A DNA stretch of 64,000 bases, taken from assembly GCA_951230915.1 (NCBI GenBank), contig OX579637.1:31930001-31994000 (forward strand), in the 5' to 3' direction. The notes under the pieces were generated by a model. That model was not told the origin of the DNA. It saw nothing but the letters and a program-made list of their open reading frames with translations, and ran no database searches. Origin of the DNA: Antitrichia curtipendula (lineage: Eukaryota; Streptophyta; Bryopsida; Hypnales; Leucodontaceae). Numbering within the stretch: position 1 is the first letter of the stretch; every line of letters begins with the position of its first letter. This document shows, in pieces, positions 36,400 through 50,500 of the stretch. The position numbers were made by a program, and so were the translations under genes.

Positions 36400-39300
36400 A
36401 GCCTAAAAAAAAATGGAGACTAAATTGAATCAAGTCATTCCAAATATTTTCCACCAATTACATCATGTGAAGCCCAGAAAAAAATTGGAACAAAATTGAA
36501 TCAAGTCATTCCTAATATTTTCCACCAATTACATCATGTGAAGCCCAAAAAAAAATAGAGACTAAATTGAATCAAGTCTTTCCAAATATTCACCACCAAT
36601 TACAACATGTGAAGCCTAAAAAATTTGGAGACTAAATTGAATCAAGTCATTCCAAATATTTTCCACCAATTACATCATGTGAAGCCTAAAAAAATTGGAG
36701 ACTAAATTGAATCAAGTCATTCCAAATATTTTCCACCAATTACATCATGTGAAGCCTAAAAAAAATGGAGACTAAATTGAATCAAGTCATTCCAAATATT
36801 TTACACCAATTACATCATGTGAAGCCCAGAAAAAAATGGAGACAAAATTGAATCAAGTCATTCCTAATATTTTCCACCAATTACATCATGTGAAGCCTAA
36901 AAAAATTGGAGACTACATTGAATCAAGTCATTCCAAATATTTTCCACCAATTACATCATGTGAAGCCTAAAAAAAACTTGGAGACTGAATTGAATCAAGT
37001 CATTCCGAATATTCTCCACCAATTACAACATGTGAAGCCTAAAAAATTTAAAGACTAAATTGAATCAAGTCCTTCCAAATATTTTCCACCAATTACATCA
37101 TGTGAAGCCCAAAAAAAAATGGAGACTAAATTGAATCAAGTCATTCCAAATATTTTCCACCAATTACATCATGTGAAGCCCAGAAAAAAATTGGAACAAA
37201 ATTGAATCAAGTCATTCCTAATATTTTCCACCAATTACATCATGTGAAGCCCAAAAAAAAATAGAGACTAAATTGAATCAAGTCTTTCCAAATATTCACC
37301 ACCAATTACAACATGTGAAGCCTAAAAAATTTGGAGACTAAATTGAATCAAGTCATTCCAAATATTTTCCACCAATTACATCATGTGAAGCCTAAAAAAA
37401 TTGGAGACTAAATTGAATCAAGTCATTCCAAATATTTTCCACCAATTACATCATGTGAAGCCTAAAAAAAATGGAGACTAAATTGAATCAAGTCATTCCA
37501 AATATTTTACACCAATTACATCATGTGAAGCCCAGAAAAAAATGGAGACAAAATTGAATCAAGTCATTCCTAATATTTTCCACCAATTACATCATGTGAA
37601 GCCTAAAAAAATTGGAGACTACATTGAATCAAGTCATTCTAAATATTTTCCACCAATTACATCATGTGAAGCCAAAAAAAAACTTGGAGACTAAATTGAA
37701 TCAAGTCATTCCGAATATTCTCCACCAATTACAACATGTGAAGCCTAAAAAATTTAAAGACTAAATTGAATCAAGTCCTTCCAAATATTTTCCACCAATT
37801 ACATCATGTGAAGCCTAAAAAAATTGGAGACTAAATTGAATCAAGTCATTCCAAATATTTTCCACCAATTACATCATGTGAAGCCTAAAAAAATTAGAGA
37901 CTAAATTGAATCAAGTCATTCCAAATATTTTACATCAATTACATCATGTGAAGCCCAGAAAAAAATGGAGACAAAATTGAATCAAGTCATTCCTTAAAAT
38001 TTCCACCAAATACATCATGTGAAGCCTAAAATAATTGGAGACTAAAGTGAATCAAGTCATTCCAAATACTTTCTACCAATACCATCATGTGAAGCCCAAA
38101 AAAATTGGAAACTAAGTTGAATCTAGTCATTCAAAATATTTTCCACCAATTACATCATGAGAAGCCTAAAAAAAATGGAGACTAAATTGAATCAAGTCAT
38201 TCTAAATATTTTCCACCAATTACATCATGTGAAGCCCAAAAAAATTGGAGACTAAGTTGAATCTAGTCATTCAAAATACTTTCCAGCAATTACATCATGT
38301 GAAGCCTAAAAAAAATGGAGACTAAATTGAATCAAGTCATTCCAAATATTTTCCACCAATTACATCATGTGAAGCCCAAAAAAAAATAGAGGCTAAATTG
38401 AATCAAGTTAATCCAAATATTTTACACCAATTGCACCATGTGAAGCCTAAAAAAATTGGAGACTAAATTGAATCAAGTCATTCCAAATATTTTCCACCAA
38501 TTACATCATGTGAAGCCTAAAAAACTTGGAGACTAAATTGAATCAAGTCATTCCGAATATTCTCCACCAATTACAACATGTGAAGCCTAAAAAAATTGGA
38601 GACTACATTGAATCAAGTCATTCCAAATATTTTCCACTAATTACATCATGTGAAGCCTAAAAAAATTGGAGACTACATTGAATCAAGTCATTCCAAATAT
38701 TTTCCACCAATTACATCATGTGAAGCCTAAAAAAAACTTGGAGACTAAATTGAATCAAGTCATTCCGAATATTCTCCACCAATTACAACATGTGAAGCCT
38801 AAAAAATTTGGAGACTAAATTGAATCAAGTCCTTCCAAATATTTCTCACCAATTACATCATGTGAAGCCTAAAAAAATTGGAGACTAAATTGAATCAAGT
38901 CATTCCAAATATTTTCCACCAATTACATCATGTGAAGCCTAAGAAAATTGGAGACTAAATTGAATCAAGTCATTCCAAATATTTTACATCAATTACATCA
39001 TGTGAAGCCCAGAAAAAAATGGAGACAAAATTGAATCAAGTCATTCCTAATAATTTCCACCAATTACATCATGTGAAGCCTAAAAAAATTGGAGACTACA
39101 TTGAATCAAGTCATTCCAAATATTTTCCACCAATTACATCATGTGAAGCCTAAAATAATTGGAGACTACATTGAATCAAGTCATTCCAAATATTTTCCAC
39201 CAATTACATCATGTGAAGCCTAAAAAAATTGGAGACTACATTGAATCAAGTCATTCCAAATATTTTCCACCAATTACATCATGTGAAGCCTAAAAAAATT

Positions 39301-39780
39301 GGAGACTACATTGAATCAAGTCATTCCAAATATTTTCCACCAATTACATCATGTGAAGCCTAAAAAAAACTTGGAGACTAAATTGAATCAAGTCATTCCG
39401 AATATTCTCCACCAATTACAACATGTGAAGCCTAAAAAATTTGGAGACTAAATTGAATCAAGTCCTTCCAAATATTTCTCACCAATTACATCATGTGAAG
39501 CCTAAAAAAATTGGAGACTAAATTGAATCAAGTCATTCCAAATATTTTCCACCAATTACATCATGTGAAGCCTAAGAAAATTGGAGACTAAATTGAATCA
39601 AGTCATTCCAAATATTTTACATCAATTACATCATGTGAAGCCCAGAAAAAAATGGAGACAAAATTGAATCAAGTCATTCCTAATAATTTCCACCAATTAC
39701 ATCATGTGAAGCCTAAAAAAATTGGAGACTACATTGAATCAAGTCATTCCAAATATTTTCCACCAATTACATCATGTGAA
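36400..39780 (+). repeat. Array domain A': domain A variants on the far side of domain B
   Basis: TTTAAAG (10,454 and 37,753) and TACCAATACC (10,775 and 38,074) share an offset of 27,299 bp. The order between them is the same in both places, from the ATTGGAAC/ATCGGAAC copy through TATTCACCACC, TTAGAGAC and AAGTTGAATCTAG. Farther right, TTTCCACTAATT (11,197 and 38,634) is offset by 27,437 bp, two monomers more. GCGCAG is absent. A 633-bp (9-monomer) duplication tagged by ATTTCTCACC (38,841 and 39,474) and CCTAAGAAAATTGG lies at the right end. Confidence 0.8.
36407..37820 (+). repeat. Tandem 706-bp (10-monomer) duplication
   Basis: ATTGGAAC linkers at 36,485 and 37,191 and TTTAAAG linkers at 37,047 and 37,753 are both 706 bp apart. 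A further ATTGGAAC at 35,849 begins a related unit 636 bp (nine monomers) upstream. The left unit has a private GGAGACTGAATTG near 36,982. Confidence 0.85.
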
Positions 39781-41703
39781 GCCTAAAATAATTGGAGACT
39801 AGAGTGAATCATGTCATTCCAAATACTTTCTACCAATTTCATCATGTGAAGCCCAAAAAAATTGGAGACTAAGTTGAATCAAGTCATTCGAAATATTTTC
39901 CACCAATTACATCATCTGAAGCATAAAATAATTGGAGACTAAAGTGAATCAAGTCATTCCAAATACTTTCTACCAATTACATCATGTGAAGTCTAAAAAA
40001 ATTGGAGACTAAATTGAATCAAGTCATTCCAAATGTTTTCCACCAATTACATCATGTGAAGCCCAAAAAAAAATGGAGACTAAATTGAATCAAGTCATTC
40101 CAAATATTTTCCACCAATTACATCATGTGAAGCCCAAAAAAAAATAGAGGCTAAATTGAATCAAGTCAATCCAAATATTTTACACCAATTGCACCATGTG
40201 AAGCCTAAAAAAATTGGAGACTAAATTGAATCAAGTCATTCCAAATATTTTCCACCAATTACATCATGTGAAGCCTAAAAAAATTGGAGACTAAATTGAA
40301 TCAAGTCATTCCAAATATTTTCCACCAATTACATCATGTGAAGCCCAAAAAAAAATGGAGACTAAATTGAATCAAGTCATTCCAAATATTTTCCACCAAT
40401 TACATCATGTGAAGCCTAAAATAATTGGAGACTAAAGTGAATCAAGTCATTTCAAATACTTTCTACCAATTACATCATGTGAAGCCCAAAAAAATTGGAG
40501 ACTAAGTTGAATCAAGTCATTCCAAATAATTTCCACCAATTACATCATGTGAAGCCTAAAAAAATTGGAGACAAAATTGAATCAAGTCATTCCAAATATT
40601 TTCCACCAATTACATCATGTGAAGCCTAAAAAAATTGGAGACCAAATTAAATCACGTCATTCCAAATATTTTCCACCAATTACATCATGTGAAGCCCAGA
40701 AAAAAATAGAGGCTAAATTGTATCAAGTCATTCCTAATATTTTCCACCAATTACATCATGTGAAGCCTAAAAAAAATGGAGACTAAATTGAATAAAGTCT
40801 TTCCAAATATTTTCCACGAATTACATCATGTGAAGCCCAGAAAAAAATGAAGACTAAATTGAATCAAGTCATTCCAAATATTTTCCACCAAATACATCAT
40901 CTGAAGCCCAAAAAAAAATGGAGACTAAATTGAATCAAGTCATTCCAAATATTTTCCACCAATTACATCATGTGAAGCCTAAAATAATTGGAGACTAAGG
41001 TGAATCATGTCATTCCAAATACTTTCTACCAATTACATCATGTGAAGCCCAAAAAAATTGGAGACTAAGTTGAATCAAGTCATTCCAAATATTTTCCACC
41101 AATTACATCATCGGAAGCATAAAATAATTGGAGACTAAAGTGAATCAAGTCATTCCAAATACTTTCTACCAATTACATCATGTGAAGTCTAAAAAAATTG
41201 GAGAATAAATTGAATCAAGTCATTCCAAATACTTTCCACCAAATACATCATGTGAAGCCCAAAAAAAAATAGAGCCTAAACTGAATCAAGTCAATCCAAA
41301 TATTTTACACCAATTGCACCATGTGAAGCCTAAAAAAATTGGAGACTAAATTGAATCAAGTCATTCCAAATATTTTCCACCAATTACATCATGTGAAGCC
41401 TAAAAAAAAAGGAGACTAAATTGAATCAAGTCAATCGAAATATTTTCCACGAATTACATCATGTGAAGCCCAGAAAAAAATGGAGACTAAATTGAATCAA
41501 GTCATTCCAAATATTTTCCACCAATTACATCATGTGAAGCCTAAAAAAATTGGAGACTAAATTGAATCAAGTCATTCCAAATATTTTCCACCAATTACAT
41601 CATGTGAAGCCCAAAAAAAAATGGAGACTAAATTGAATCAAGTCATTCCAAATATTTTCCACCAATTACATCATGTGAAGCCTAAAATAATTGGAGACTA
41701 AAG

Positions 41704-44700
41704 TGAATCAAGTCATTCCAAATACTTTCTACCAATTACATCATGTGAAGCCCAAAAAAATTGGAGACTAAGTTGAATCAAGTCTTTCCATATAATTTCC
41801 ACCAATTACATCATGTGAAGCCTAAAAAAATTGGAGACAAAATTAAATCAAGTCATTCCTAATATTTTCCACCAATTACATCATGTGAAGCCCAAAAAAA
41901 TTAAAGACCACATTGAATCACGTCTTTCCAAATATTCTCCACCAATTACACCATGTGAAGCCTTAAAAAATTGGAGACTAAATTGAATCAAGTCATTCCA
42001 AATATTTTCCACCAATTACATCATGTGAAGCCCAGAAAAAAATGGAGACTAAATTGAATCAAGTCATTCCAAATATTTTCCACCAATTACATCATGTGAA
42101 GCCCAGAAAAAAATAGAGGCTAAATTGAATCAAGTCATTCCTAATATTCTCCACCAATTACATCATGTGAAGCCTAAAAAAATTGGAGACTAAATTGAAT
42201 CAAGTCATTCCAAATATTTTCCACGAATTACATCATGTGAAGCCCAGAAAAAAACGAAGACTAAATTGAATCAAGTCATTCCAAATATTTTCCACCAATT
42301 ACATCATCTGAAGCCCAAAAAAAAATGGAGACTAAATTGAATCAAGTCATTCGAAATATTTTCCACCAATTACATCATGTGAAGCCTAAAATAATTGGAG
42401 ACTAAAGTGAATCAAGTCATTCCAAATACTTTCTACCAATTACATCATGTGAAGCCCAAAAAAATTGGAGACTAAGTTGAATCAAGTCATTCAAAATATT
42501 TTCCACCAATTACATCATCTGAAGCATAAAATAATTGGAGACTAAAGTGAATCAAGTCATTCCAAATACTTTCTACCAATTACATCATGTGAAGCCCAAA
42601 AAAAAATGGAGACTAAATTGAATCAAGTCAATCCAAATATTTTACACCAATTGCACCATGTGAAGCCTAAAAAAATTGGAGACTAAATTGAATCAAGTCA
42701 TTCCAAATATTTTCCACCAATTACATCATGTGAAGCCCTGAAAAAAATGGAGACTAAATTGAATCAAGTCATTCCAAATATTTTCCACCAATTACATCAT
42801 GTGAAGCCCAGAAAAAAATGGAGACTAAATTGAATCAAGTCATTCCAAATATTTTCCACCAATTACATCATGTGAAGCCTAAAAAAATTGGAGACTAAAT
42901 TGAATCAAGTCATTCCAAATATTTTCCACCAATTACATCATGTGAAGCCCAAAAAAAAATGGAGACTAAATTGAATCAAGTCATTCCAAATATTTTCCAC
43001 CAATTACATCATGTGAAGCCTAAAATAATTGGAGACTAAAGTGAATCAAGTCATTCCAAATACTTTCTACCAATTACATCATGTGAAGCCCAAAAAAATT
43101 GGAGACTAAGTTGAATCAAGTCATTCCAAATAATTTCCACCAATTACATCATGTGAAGCCTAAAAAAATTGGAGACAAAATTGAATCACGTCATTCCAAA
43201 TATTTTCCACCAATTACATCATGTGAAGCCTAAAAAAATTGGAGACCAAATTGAATCACGTCATTCCAAATATTTTCCACCAATTACATCATGTGAAGCC
43301 TAAAAAAAAAGGAGACTATATTGAATCAAGTCATTCCAAATATTTTCCACCAATTACATTATGTGAAGCCCAAAAAAAAATAGAGACTAAATTGAATCAA
43401 GTCTTTCCAAATATTCTCCACCAATTACACCATGTGAAGCCTAAAAAAATTGGAGACTAAATTGAATCAAGTCATTCCAAATATTTTCCACCAATTACAT
43501 CATGTGAAGCCCTGAAAAAAATGGAGACTAAATTGAATCAAGTCATTCCAAATATTTTCCACCAATTACATCATGTGAAGCCCAGAAAAAAATGGAGACT
43601 AAATTGAATCAAGTCATTCCAAATACTTTCTACCAATTACATCATGTGAAGCCCAAAAAAATTGGAGACTAAGTTGAATCAAGTCTTTCCATATAATTTC
43701 CACCAATTACATCATGTGAAGCCTAAAAAAATTGGAGACAAAATTAAATCAAGTCATTCCTAATATTTTCCACCAATTACATCATGTGAAGCCCAAAAAA
43801 ATTAAAGACCACATTGAATCACGTCTTTCCAAATATTCTCCACCAATTACACCATGTGAAGCCTTAAAAAATTGGAGACTAAATTGAATCAAGTCATTCC
43901 AAATATTTTCCACCAATTACATCATGTGAAGCCCAGAAAAAAATGGAGACTAAATTGAATCAAGTCATTCCAAATATTTTCCACCAATTACATCATGTGA
44001 AGCCCAGAAAAAAATAGAGGCTAAATTGAATCAAGTCATTCCTAATATTCTCCACCAATTACATCATGTGAAGCCTAAAAAAATTGGAGACTAAATTGAA
44101 TCAAGTCATTCCAAATATTTTCCACGAATTACATCATGTGAAGCCCAGAAAAAAACGAAGACTAAATTGAATCAAGTCATTCCAAATATTTTCCACCAAT
44201 TACATCATCTGAAGCCCAAAAAAAAATGGAGACTAAATTGAATCAAGTCATTCGAAATATTTTCCACCAATTACATCATGTGAAGCCTAAAATAATTGGA
44301 GACTAAAGTGAATCAAGTCATTCCAAATACTTTCTACCAATTACATCATGTGAAGCCCAAAAAAATTGGAGACTAAGTTGAATCAAGTCATTCAAAATAT
44401 TTTCCACCAATTACATCATCTGAAGCATAAAATAATTGGAGACTAAAGTGAATCAAGTCATTCCAAATACTTTCTACCAATTACATCATGTGAAGCCCAA
44501 AAAAAAATGGAGACTAAATTGAATCAAGTCAATCCAAATATTTTACACCAATTGCACCATGTGAAGCCTAAAAAAATTGGAGACTAAATTGAATCAAGTC
44601 ATTCCAAATATTTTCCACCAATTACATCATGTGAAGCCCTGAAAAAAATGGAGACTAAATTGAATCAAGTCATTCCAAATATTTTCCACCAATTACATCA

Positions 44701-45505
44701 TGTGAAGCCCAGAAAAAAATGGAGACTAAATTGAATCAAGTCATTCCAAATATTTTCCACCAATTACATCATGTGAAGCCTAAAAAAATTGGAGACTAAA
44801 TTGAATCAAGTCATTCCAAATATTTTCCACCAATTACATCATGTGAAGCCCAAAAAAAAATGGAGACTAAATTGAATCAAGTCATTCCAAATATTTTCCA
44901 CCAATTACATCATGTGAAGCCTAAAATAATTGGAGACTAAAGTGAATCAAGTCATTCCAAATACTTTCTACCAATTACATCATGTGAAGCCCAAAAAAAT
45001 TGGAGACTAAGTTGAATCAAGTCATTCCAAATAATTTCCACCAATTACATCATGTGAAGCCTAAAAAAATTGGAGACAAAATTGAATCAAGTCATTCCAA
45101 ATATTTTCCACCAATTACATCATGTGAAGCCTAAAAAAATTGGAGACCAAATTGAATCACGTCATTCCAAATATTTTCCACCAATTACATCATGTGAAGC
45201 CTAAAAAAAAAGGAGACTATATTGAATCAAGTCATTCCAAATATTTTCCACCAATTACATTATGTGAAGCCCAAAAAAAAATAGAGACTAAATTGAATCA
45301 AGTCTTTCCAAATATTCTCCACCAATTACACCATGTGAAGCCTAAAAAAATTGGAGACTAAATTGAATCAAGTCATTCCAAATATTTTCCACCAATTACA
45401 TCATGTGAAGCCCTGAAAAAAATGGAGACTAAATTGAATCAAGTCATTCCAAATATTTTCCACCAATTACATCATGTGAAGCCCAGAAAAAAATGGAGAC
45501 TAAAT
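41704..45505 (+). repeat. Tandem 1,901-bp (27-monomer) duplication
   Basis: The rare TTTCCATATAATTTCC variant (TATAATTT at 41,791 and 43,692), TTAAAGACCACATTG (41,901 and 43,802), AACGAAGAC and GAAGCCCTG all recur at exactly 1,901 bp. The junction lies near 43,604, where an AAAGTGAATC copy in the first unit corresponds to AAATTGAATC at the start of the second. I saw no difference in the lines compared, so this is among the youngest duplications in the window. Confidence 0.87.
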
Positions 45506-46115
45506 TGAATCAAGTCATTCCAAATATTTTCCACCAATTACATCATGTGAAGCCTAAAAAAATTGGAGACTAAATTGAATCAAGTCATTCCAAATATTTT
45601 CCACCAATTACATCATGTGAAGCCCAAAAAAAAATGGAGACTAAATTGAATCAAGTCATTCCAAATATTTTCCACCAATTACATCATGTGAAGCCTAAAA
45701 TAATTGGAGACTAAAGTGAATCAAGTCATTCCAAATACTTTCTACCAATTACATCATGTGAAGCCCAAAAAAATTGGAGACTAAGTTGAATCAAGTCATT
45801 CCAAATAATTTCCACCAATTACATCATGTGAAGCCTAAAAAAATTGGAGACAAAATTGAATCAAGTCATTCCAAATATTTTCCACCAATTACATCATGTG
45901 AAGCCTAAAAAAATTGGAGACCAAATTGAATCACGTCATTCCAAATATTTTCCACCAATTACATCATGTGAAGCCTAAAAAAAAAGGAGACTATATTGAA
46001 TCAAGTCATTCCAAATATTTTCCACCAATTACATTATGTGAAGCCCAAAAAAAAATAGAGACTAAATTGAATCAAGTCTTTCCAAATATTCTCCACCAAT
46101 TACACCATGTGAAGC
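44735..46115 (+). repeat. Tandem 774-bp (11-monomer) duplication
   Basis: The GGAGACCAAATTGAATCACG copy followed by AAAAAAAAGGAGACTATATTG and ACATTATGTG occurs at about 45,145 and 45,919, 774 bp apart, with the same eleven copies upstream. The second unit ends in GAAGCCTTAAAAAATTGG instead of GAAGCCTAAAAAAATTGG. The same block recurs at about 48.3-49.0 kb (2,884 bp on), 56.6-57.08 kb and 57.77-57.99 kb. Confidence 0.85.
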
Positions 46116-46359
46116 CTTAAAAAATTGGAGACTAAATTGAATCAAGTCATTCCAAATATTTTCCACCAATTACATCATGTGAAGCCCAGAAAAAATAGAG
46201 GCTAAATTGAATCAAGTCATTCCAAATATTTTCCACCAATTACATCATGTGAAGCCTAAAAAAAATGGAGAATAAATTGAATCAAGTCATTCCAAATATT
46301 TTCCACCAATTACATCATGTGAAGCCTTGAAAAAAATGAAGACTAATTTGAATCAAGTC

Positions 46360-47570
46360 ATTCCAAATATTTTCCACCAATTACATCATCTGAAGCCCAA
46401 AAAAAAATGGAGACTAAATTGAATCAAGTCATTCCAAATATTTTCCACCAATTACATCATGTGAAGCCTAAAATAATTGGAGACTAAGGTGAATCATGTC
46501 ATTCCAAATACTTTCTACCAATTATATCATGTGAAGCCCCAAAAAATTGGAGACTAAGTTGAATCAAGTCATTCAAAATATTTTCCACCAATTACATCAT
46601 CTGAAGCATAAAATAATTGGAGACTAAAGTGAATCAAGTCATTCCAAATACTTTCTACCAATTACATCATGTGAAGTCTAAAATAATTGGAGACTAAATT
46701 GAATCAAGTCATTCCGAATGTTTTCCACCAATTACATCATGTGAAGCCCAAAAAAAAATGGAGGCTAAATTGAATCAAGTCATTCCAAATATTTTCCACC
46801 AATTACATCATGTGAAGCCTAAAAAAATTGGAGACCAAATTGAATCACGTCATTCCAAATATTTTCCACCAATTACATCATGTGAAGCCTTAAAAAATTG
46901 GAGACTAAATTGAATCAAGTCATTCCAAATATTTTCCACCAATTACATCATGTGAAGCCCAGAAAAAAATAGAGACTAAATTGAATCAAGTCATTCCTAA
47001 TATTTTCCACCAATTACATCATGTGAAGCCTAAAAAAAATGGAGACTAAATTGAATCAAGTCATTCCAATTATTTTCCACGAATTACATCATGTGAAGCC
47101 CAGAAAAAAATGAAGACTAAATTGAATCAATTCATTCCAAATATTTTCCACCAATTACATCATGTGAAGCCTAAAATAATTGGAGACTAAATTGAATCAA
47201 GTCATTCAAAATATTTTCCACCAATTACATCATCTGAAGCCCAAAGAAAAATGGAGACTAAATTGAATCAAGTCATTCCAAATATTTTCCACCAATTACA
47301 TCATGTGAAGCCTAAAATAATTGGAGACTAAGGTGAATCATGTCATTCCAAATACTTTCTACCAATTACATGATGTGAAGCCCAAAAAAATTGGAGACTA
47401 AGTTGAATCAAGTCATTCAAAATATTTTCCACCAATTACATCATCTGAAGCATAAAATAATTGGAGACTAAAGTGAATCAAGTCATTCCAAATACTTTCT
47501 ACCAATTACATCATGTGAAGTCTAAAAAAATTGGAGACTAAATTGAATCAAGTCATTCCAAATGTTTTCC
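46360..47570 (+). repeat. 12-monomer (844-bp) duplication tagged by AAGGTGAATCATG
   Basis: AAGGTGAATCATG lies at 46,486 and 47,330. Both are followed in order by ACTTTCTACC, AAGTTGAATCAAG with CATTCAAAAT, CATCTGAAGCATAAAATAA and GAAGTCTAAA. The two units differ by small changes, such as GCCCCAAAAAATTGG in the first and ACATGATGTG in the second. Confidence 0.8.
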
Positions 47571-50500
47571 ACCAATTACATTATGTGAAGCCCAAAAAAA
47601 AATAGAGGCTAAATTGAATCAAGTCAATCCAAATATTTTACACCAATTGCACCATGTGAAGCCTAAAAAAATTGGAGACTAAATTGAATCAAGTCATTCC
47701 AAATACTTTCCACCAATTACATCATGTGAAGCCCAGAAAAAAATGGAGACTAAATTGAATCAAGTCATTCCAAATATTTTCCACCAATTACATCATGTGA
47801 AGCCTAAAAAAATTGGAGACTAAATTGAATCAAGTCATTCCAAATATTTTCCACCAATTACATCATGTGAAGCCCAGAAAAAAATGGAGACTAAATTGAA
47901 TCAAGTCATTCCAAATATTTTCCACCAATTACATCATGTGAAGCCTAAAAAAATTGGAGACTAAATTGAATCAAGTCATTCCAAATATTTTCCACCAATT
48001 ACATCATGTGAAGCCCAAAAAAAAATGGAGACTAAATTGAATCAAGTCATTCCAAATATATTCCACCAATTACATCATGTGAAGCCTAAAATAATTGGAG
48101 ACTAAAGTGAATCAAGTCATTCCAAATACTTTCTACCAATTACATCATGTGAAGCCCAAAAAAATTGGAGACTAAGTTGAATCAAGTCATTCCAAATAAT
48201 TTCCACCAATTACATCATGTGAAGCCTAAAAAAATTGGAGACTAAATTGAATCAAGTCATTCCAAATATTTTCCACCAATTACATCATGTGAAGCCCAGA
48301 AAAAAATGGAGACTAAATTGAATCAAGTCATTCCAAATATTTTCCACCAATTACATCATGTGAAGCCCAGAAAAAAATGGAGACTAAATTGAATCAAGTC
48401 ATTCCAAATATTTTCCACCAATTACATCATGTGAAGCCTAAAAAAATTGGAGACTAAATTGAATCAAGTCATTCCAAATATTTTCCACCAATTACATCAT
48501 GTGAAGCCCAAAAAAAAATGGAGACTAAATTGAATCAAGTCATTCCAAATATTTTCCACCAATTACATCATGTGAAGCCTAAAATAATTGGAGACTAAAG
48601 TGAATCAAGTCATTCCAAATACTTTCTACCAATTACATCATGTGAAGCCCAAAAAAATTGGAGACTAAGTTGAATCAAGTCATTCCAAATAATTTCCACC
48701 AATTACATCATGTGAAGCCTAAAAAAATTGGAGACAAAATTGAATCAAGTCATTCCAAATATTTTCCACCAATTACATCATGTGAAGCCTAAAAAAATTG
48801 GAGACCAAATTGAATCACGTCATTCCAAATATTTTCCACCAATTACATCATGTGAAGCCTAAAAAAAAAGGAGACTATATTGAATCAAGTCATTCCAAAT
48901 ATTTTCCACCAATTACATTATGTGAAGCCCAAAAAAAAATAGAGACTAAATTGAATCAAGTCTTTCCAAATATTCTCCACCAATTACACCATGTGAAGCC
49001 TTAAAAAATTGGAGACTAAATTGAATCAAGTCATTCCAAATATTTTCCACCAATTACATCATGTGAAGCCCAGAAAAAAATAGAGGCTAAATTGAATCAA
49101 GTCATTCCTAATATTTTCCACCAATTACATCATGTGAAGCCTAAAAAAAATGGAGACTAAATTGAATCAAGTCATTCCAAATATTTTCCACGAATTACAT
49201 CATGTGAAGCCCAGAAAAAAATGAAGACTAAATTGAATCAAGTCATTCCAAATATTTTCCACCAATTACATCATGTGAAGCCTAAAATAATTGGAGACTA
49301 AATTGAATCAAGTCATTCCAAATATATTCCACCAATTACATCATGTGAAGCCCAAAAAAGAATGGAGACTAAATTGAATCAAGTCATTCCAAATATTTTC
49401 CACCAATTACATCATGTGAAGCCTAAAAAATTTGGAGACTAAATTGAATCAAGTCATTCCAAATATTTTCCACCAATTACATCATGTGAAGCCCAAAAAA
49501 GAATGGAGACTAAATTGAATCAAGTCATTCCAAATATTTTCCACCAATTACATCATGTGAAGCCTAAAAAAATTGGAGACTAAATTGAATCAAGTCATTC
49601 CAAATATTTTCCACCAATTACATCATGTGAAGCCTAAAAAAACTGGAGACTAAATTGAATCAAGTCAATCGAAATATTTTCCACCAATTACATCATGTGA
49701 AGCCCAGAAAAAAATGGAACTAAATTGAATCAAGTCATTCCAAATATTTTCCACCAATTACATCATGTGAAGCCTAAAAATATTGGAGACTAAATTGAAT
49801 CAAGTCATTCCAAATATTTTCCACCAATTACATCATGTGAAGCCCAAAAAAAAATGGAGACTAAATTGAATCAAGTCATTCCAAATATTTTCCACCAATT
49901 ACATCATGTGAAGCCTAAAATAATTGGAGACTAAAGTGAATCAAGTCATTCCAAATACTTTCTACCAATTACATCATGTGAAGCCCAAAAAAAAATAGAG
50001 ACTAAATTGGATCAAGTCTTTCCAAATATTCTCCACCAATTACACCATGTGAAGCCTAAAAAAATTGGAGACTAAATTGAATCAAGTCCTTCCAAATATT
50101 TTCCACCAATTACATCATGTGAAGTCTAAAAAAATTGGAGACTAAGTTGAATCACGTCATTCAAAATATTATCCACCAATTACATCATGTGAAGCCTGAA
50201 AAAAATGGAGACTAAATTGAATCTAGTCATTCCAAATATTTTCCACCAAATACATCATGTGAAGCCCAAAAAAAAATAGAGCCTAAACTGAATCAAGTCA
50301 TTCCAAATATTTTCCACCAAATACATCATGTGAAGCCTAAAAAAACTGGAGACTAAATTGAATCAAGTCAATCAAAATATTTTCCACCAATTACATCATG
50401 TGAAGCCCAGAAAAAAATGGAGACTAAATTGAATCAAGTCATTCCAAATATTTTCCACCAATTACATCATGTGAAGCCTAAAAAAATTGGAGACTAAATT

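Larger units (their letters stand above)
17030..36400 (+). repeat. Array domain B: large near-identical higher-order segments tagged by GCGCAG
   Basis: A linker variant GCGCAGAAAATAATGG occurs only here, at 19,723, 23,030, 24,649, 27,393, 29,010 and 32,036. A seventh equivalent position (35,555) has GCCCAG. Spacings are 3,307, 1,619, 2,744, 1,617, 3,026 and 3,519 bp, that is 47, 23, 39, 23, 43 and 50 monomers. Flanking variants keep the same order around each tag, with whole-monomer gains and losses between tags. Other markers support the same segments: GAGACCTCATTG at 17,485, 20,792 and 30,079, and TGTGTAGCC at 18,591, 21,898 and 24,150. This is the most homogenised part of the window. Confidence 0.88.
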
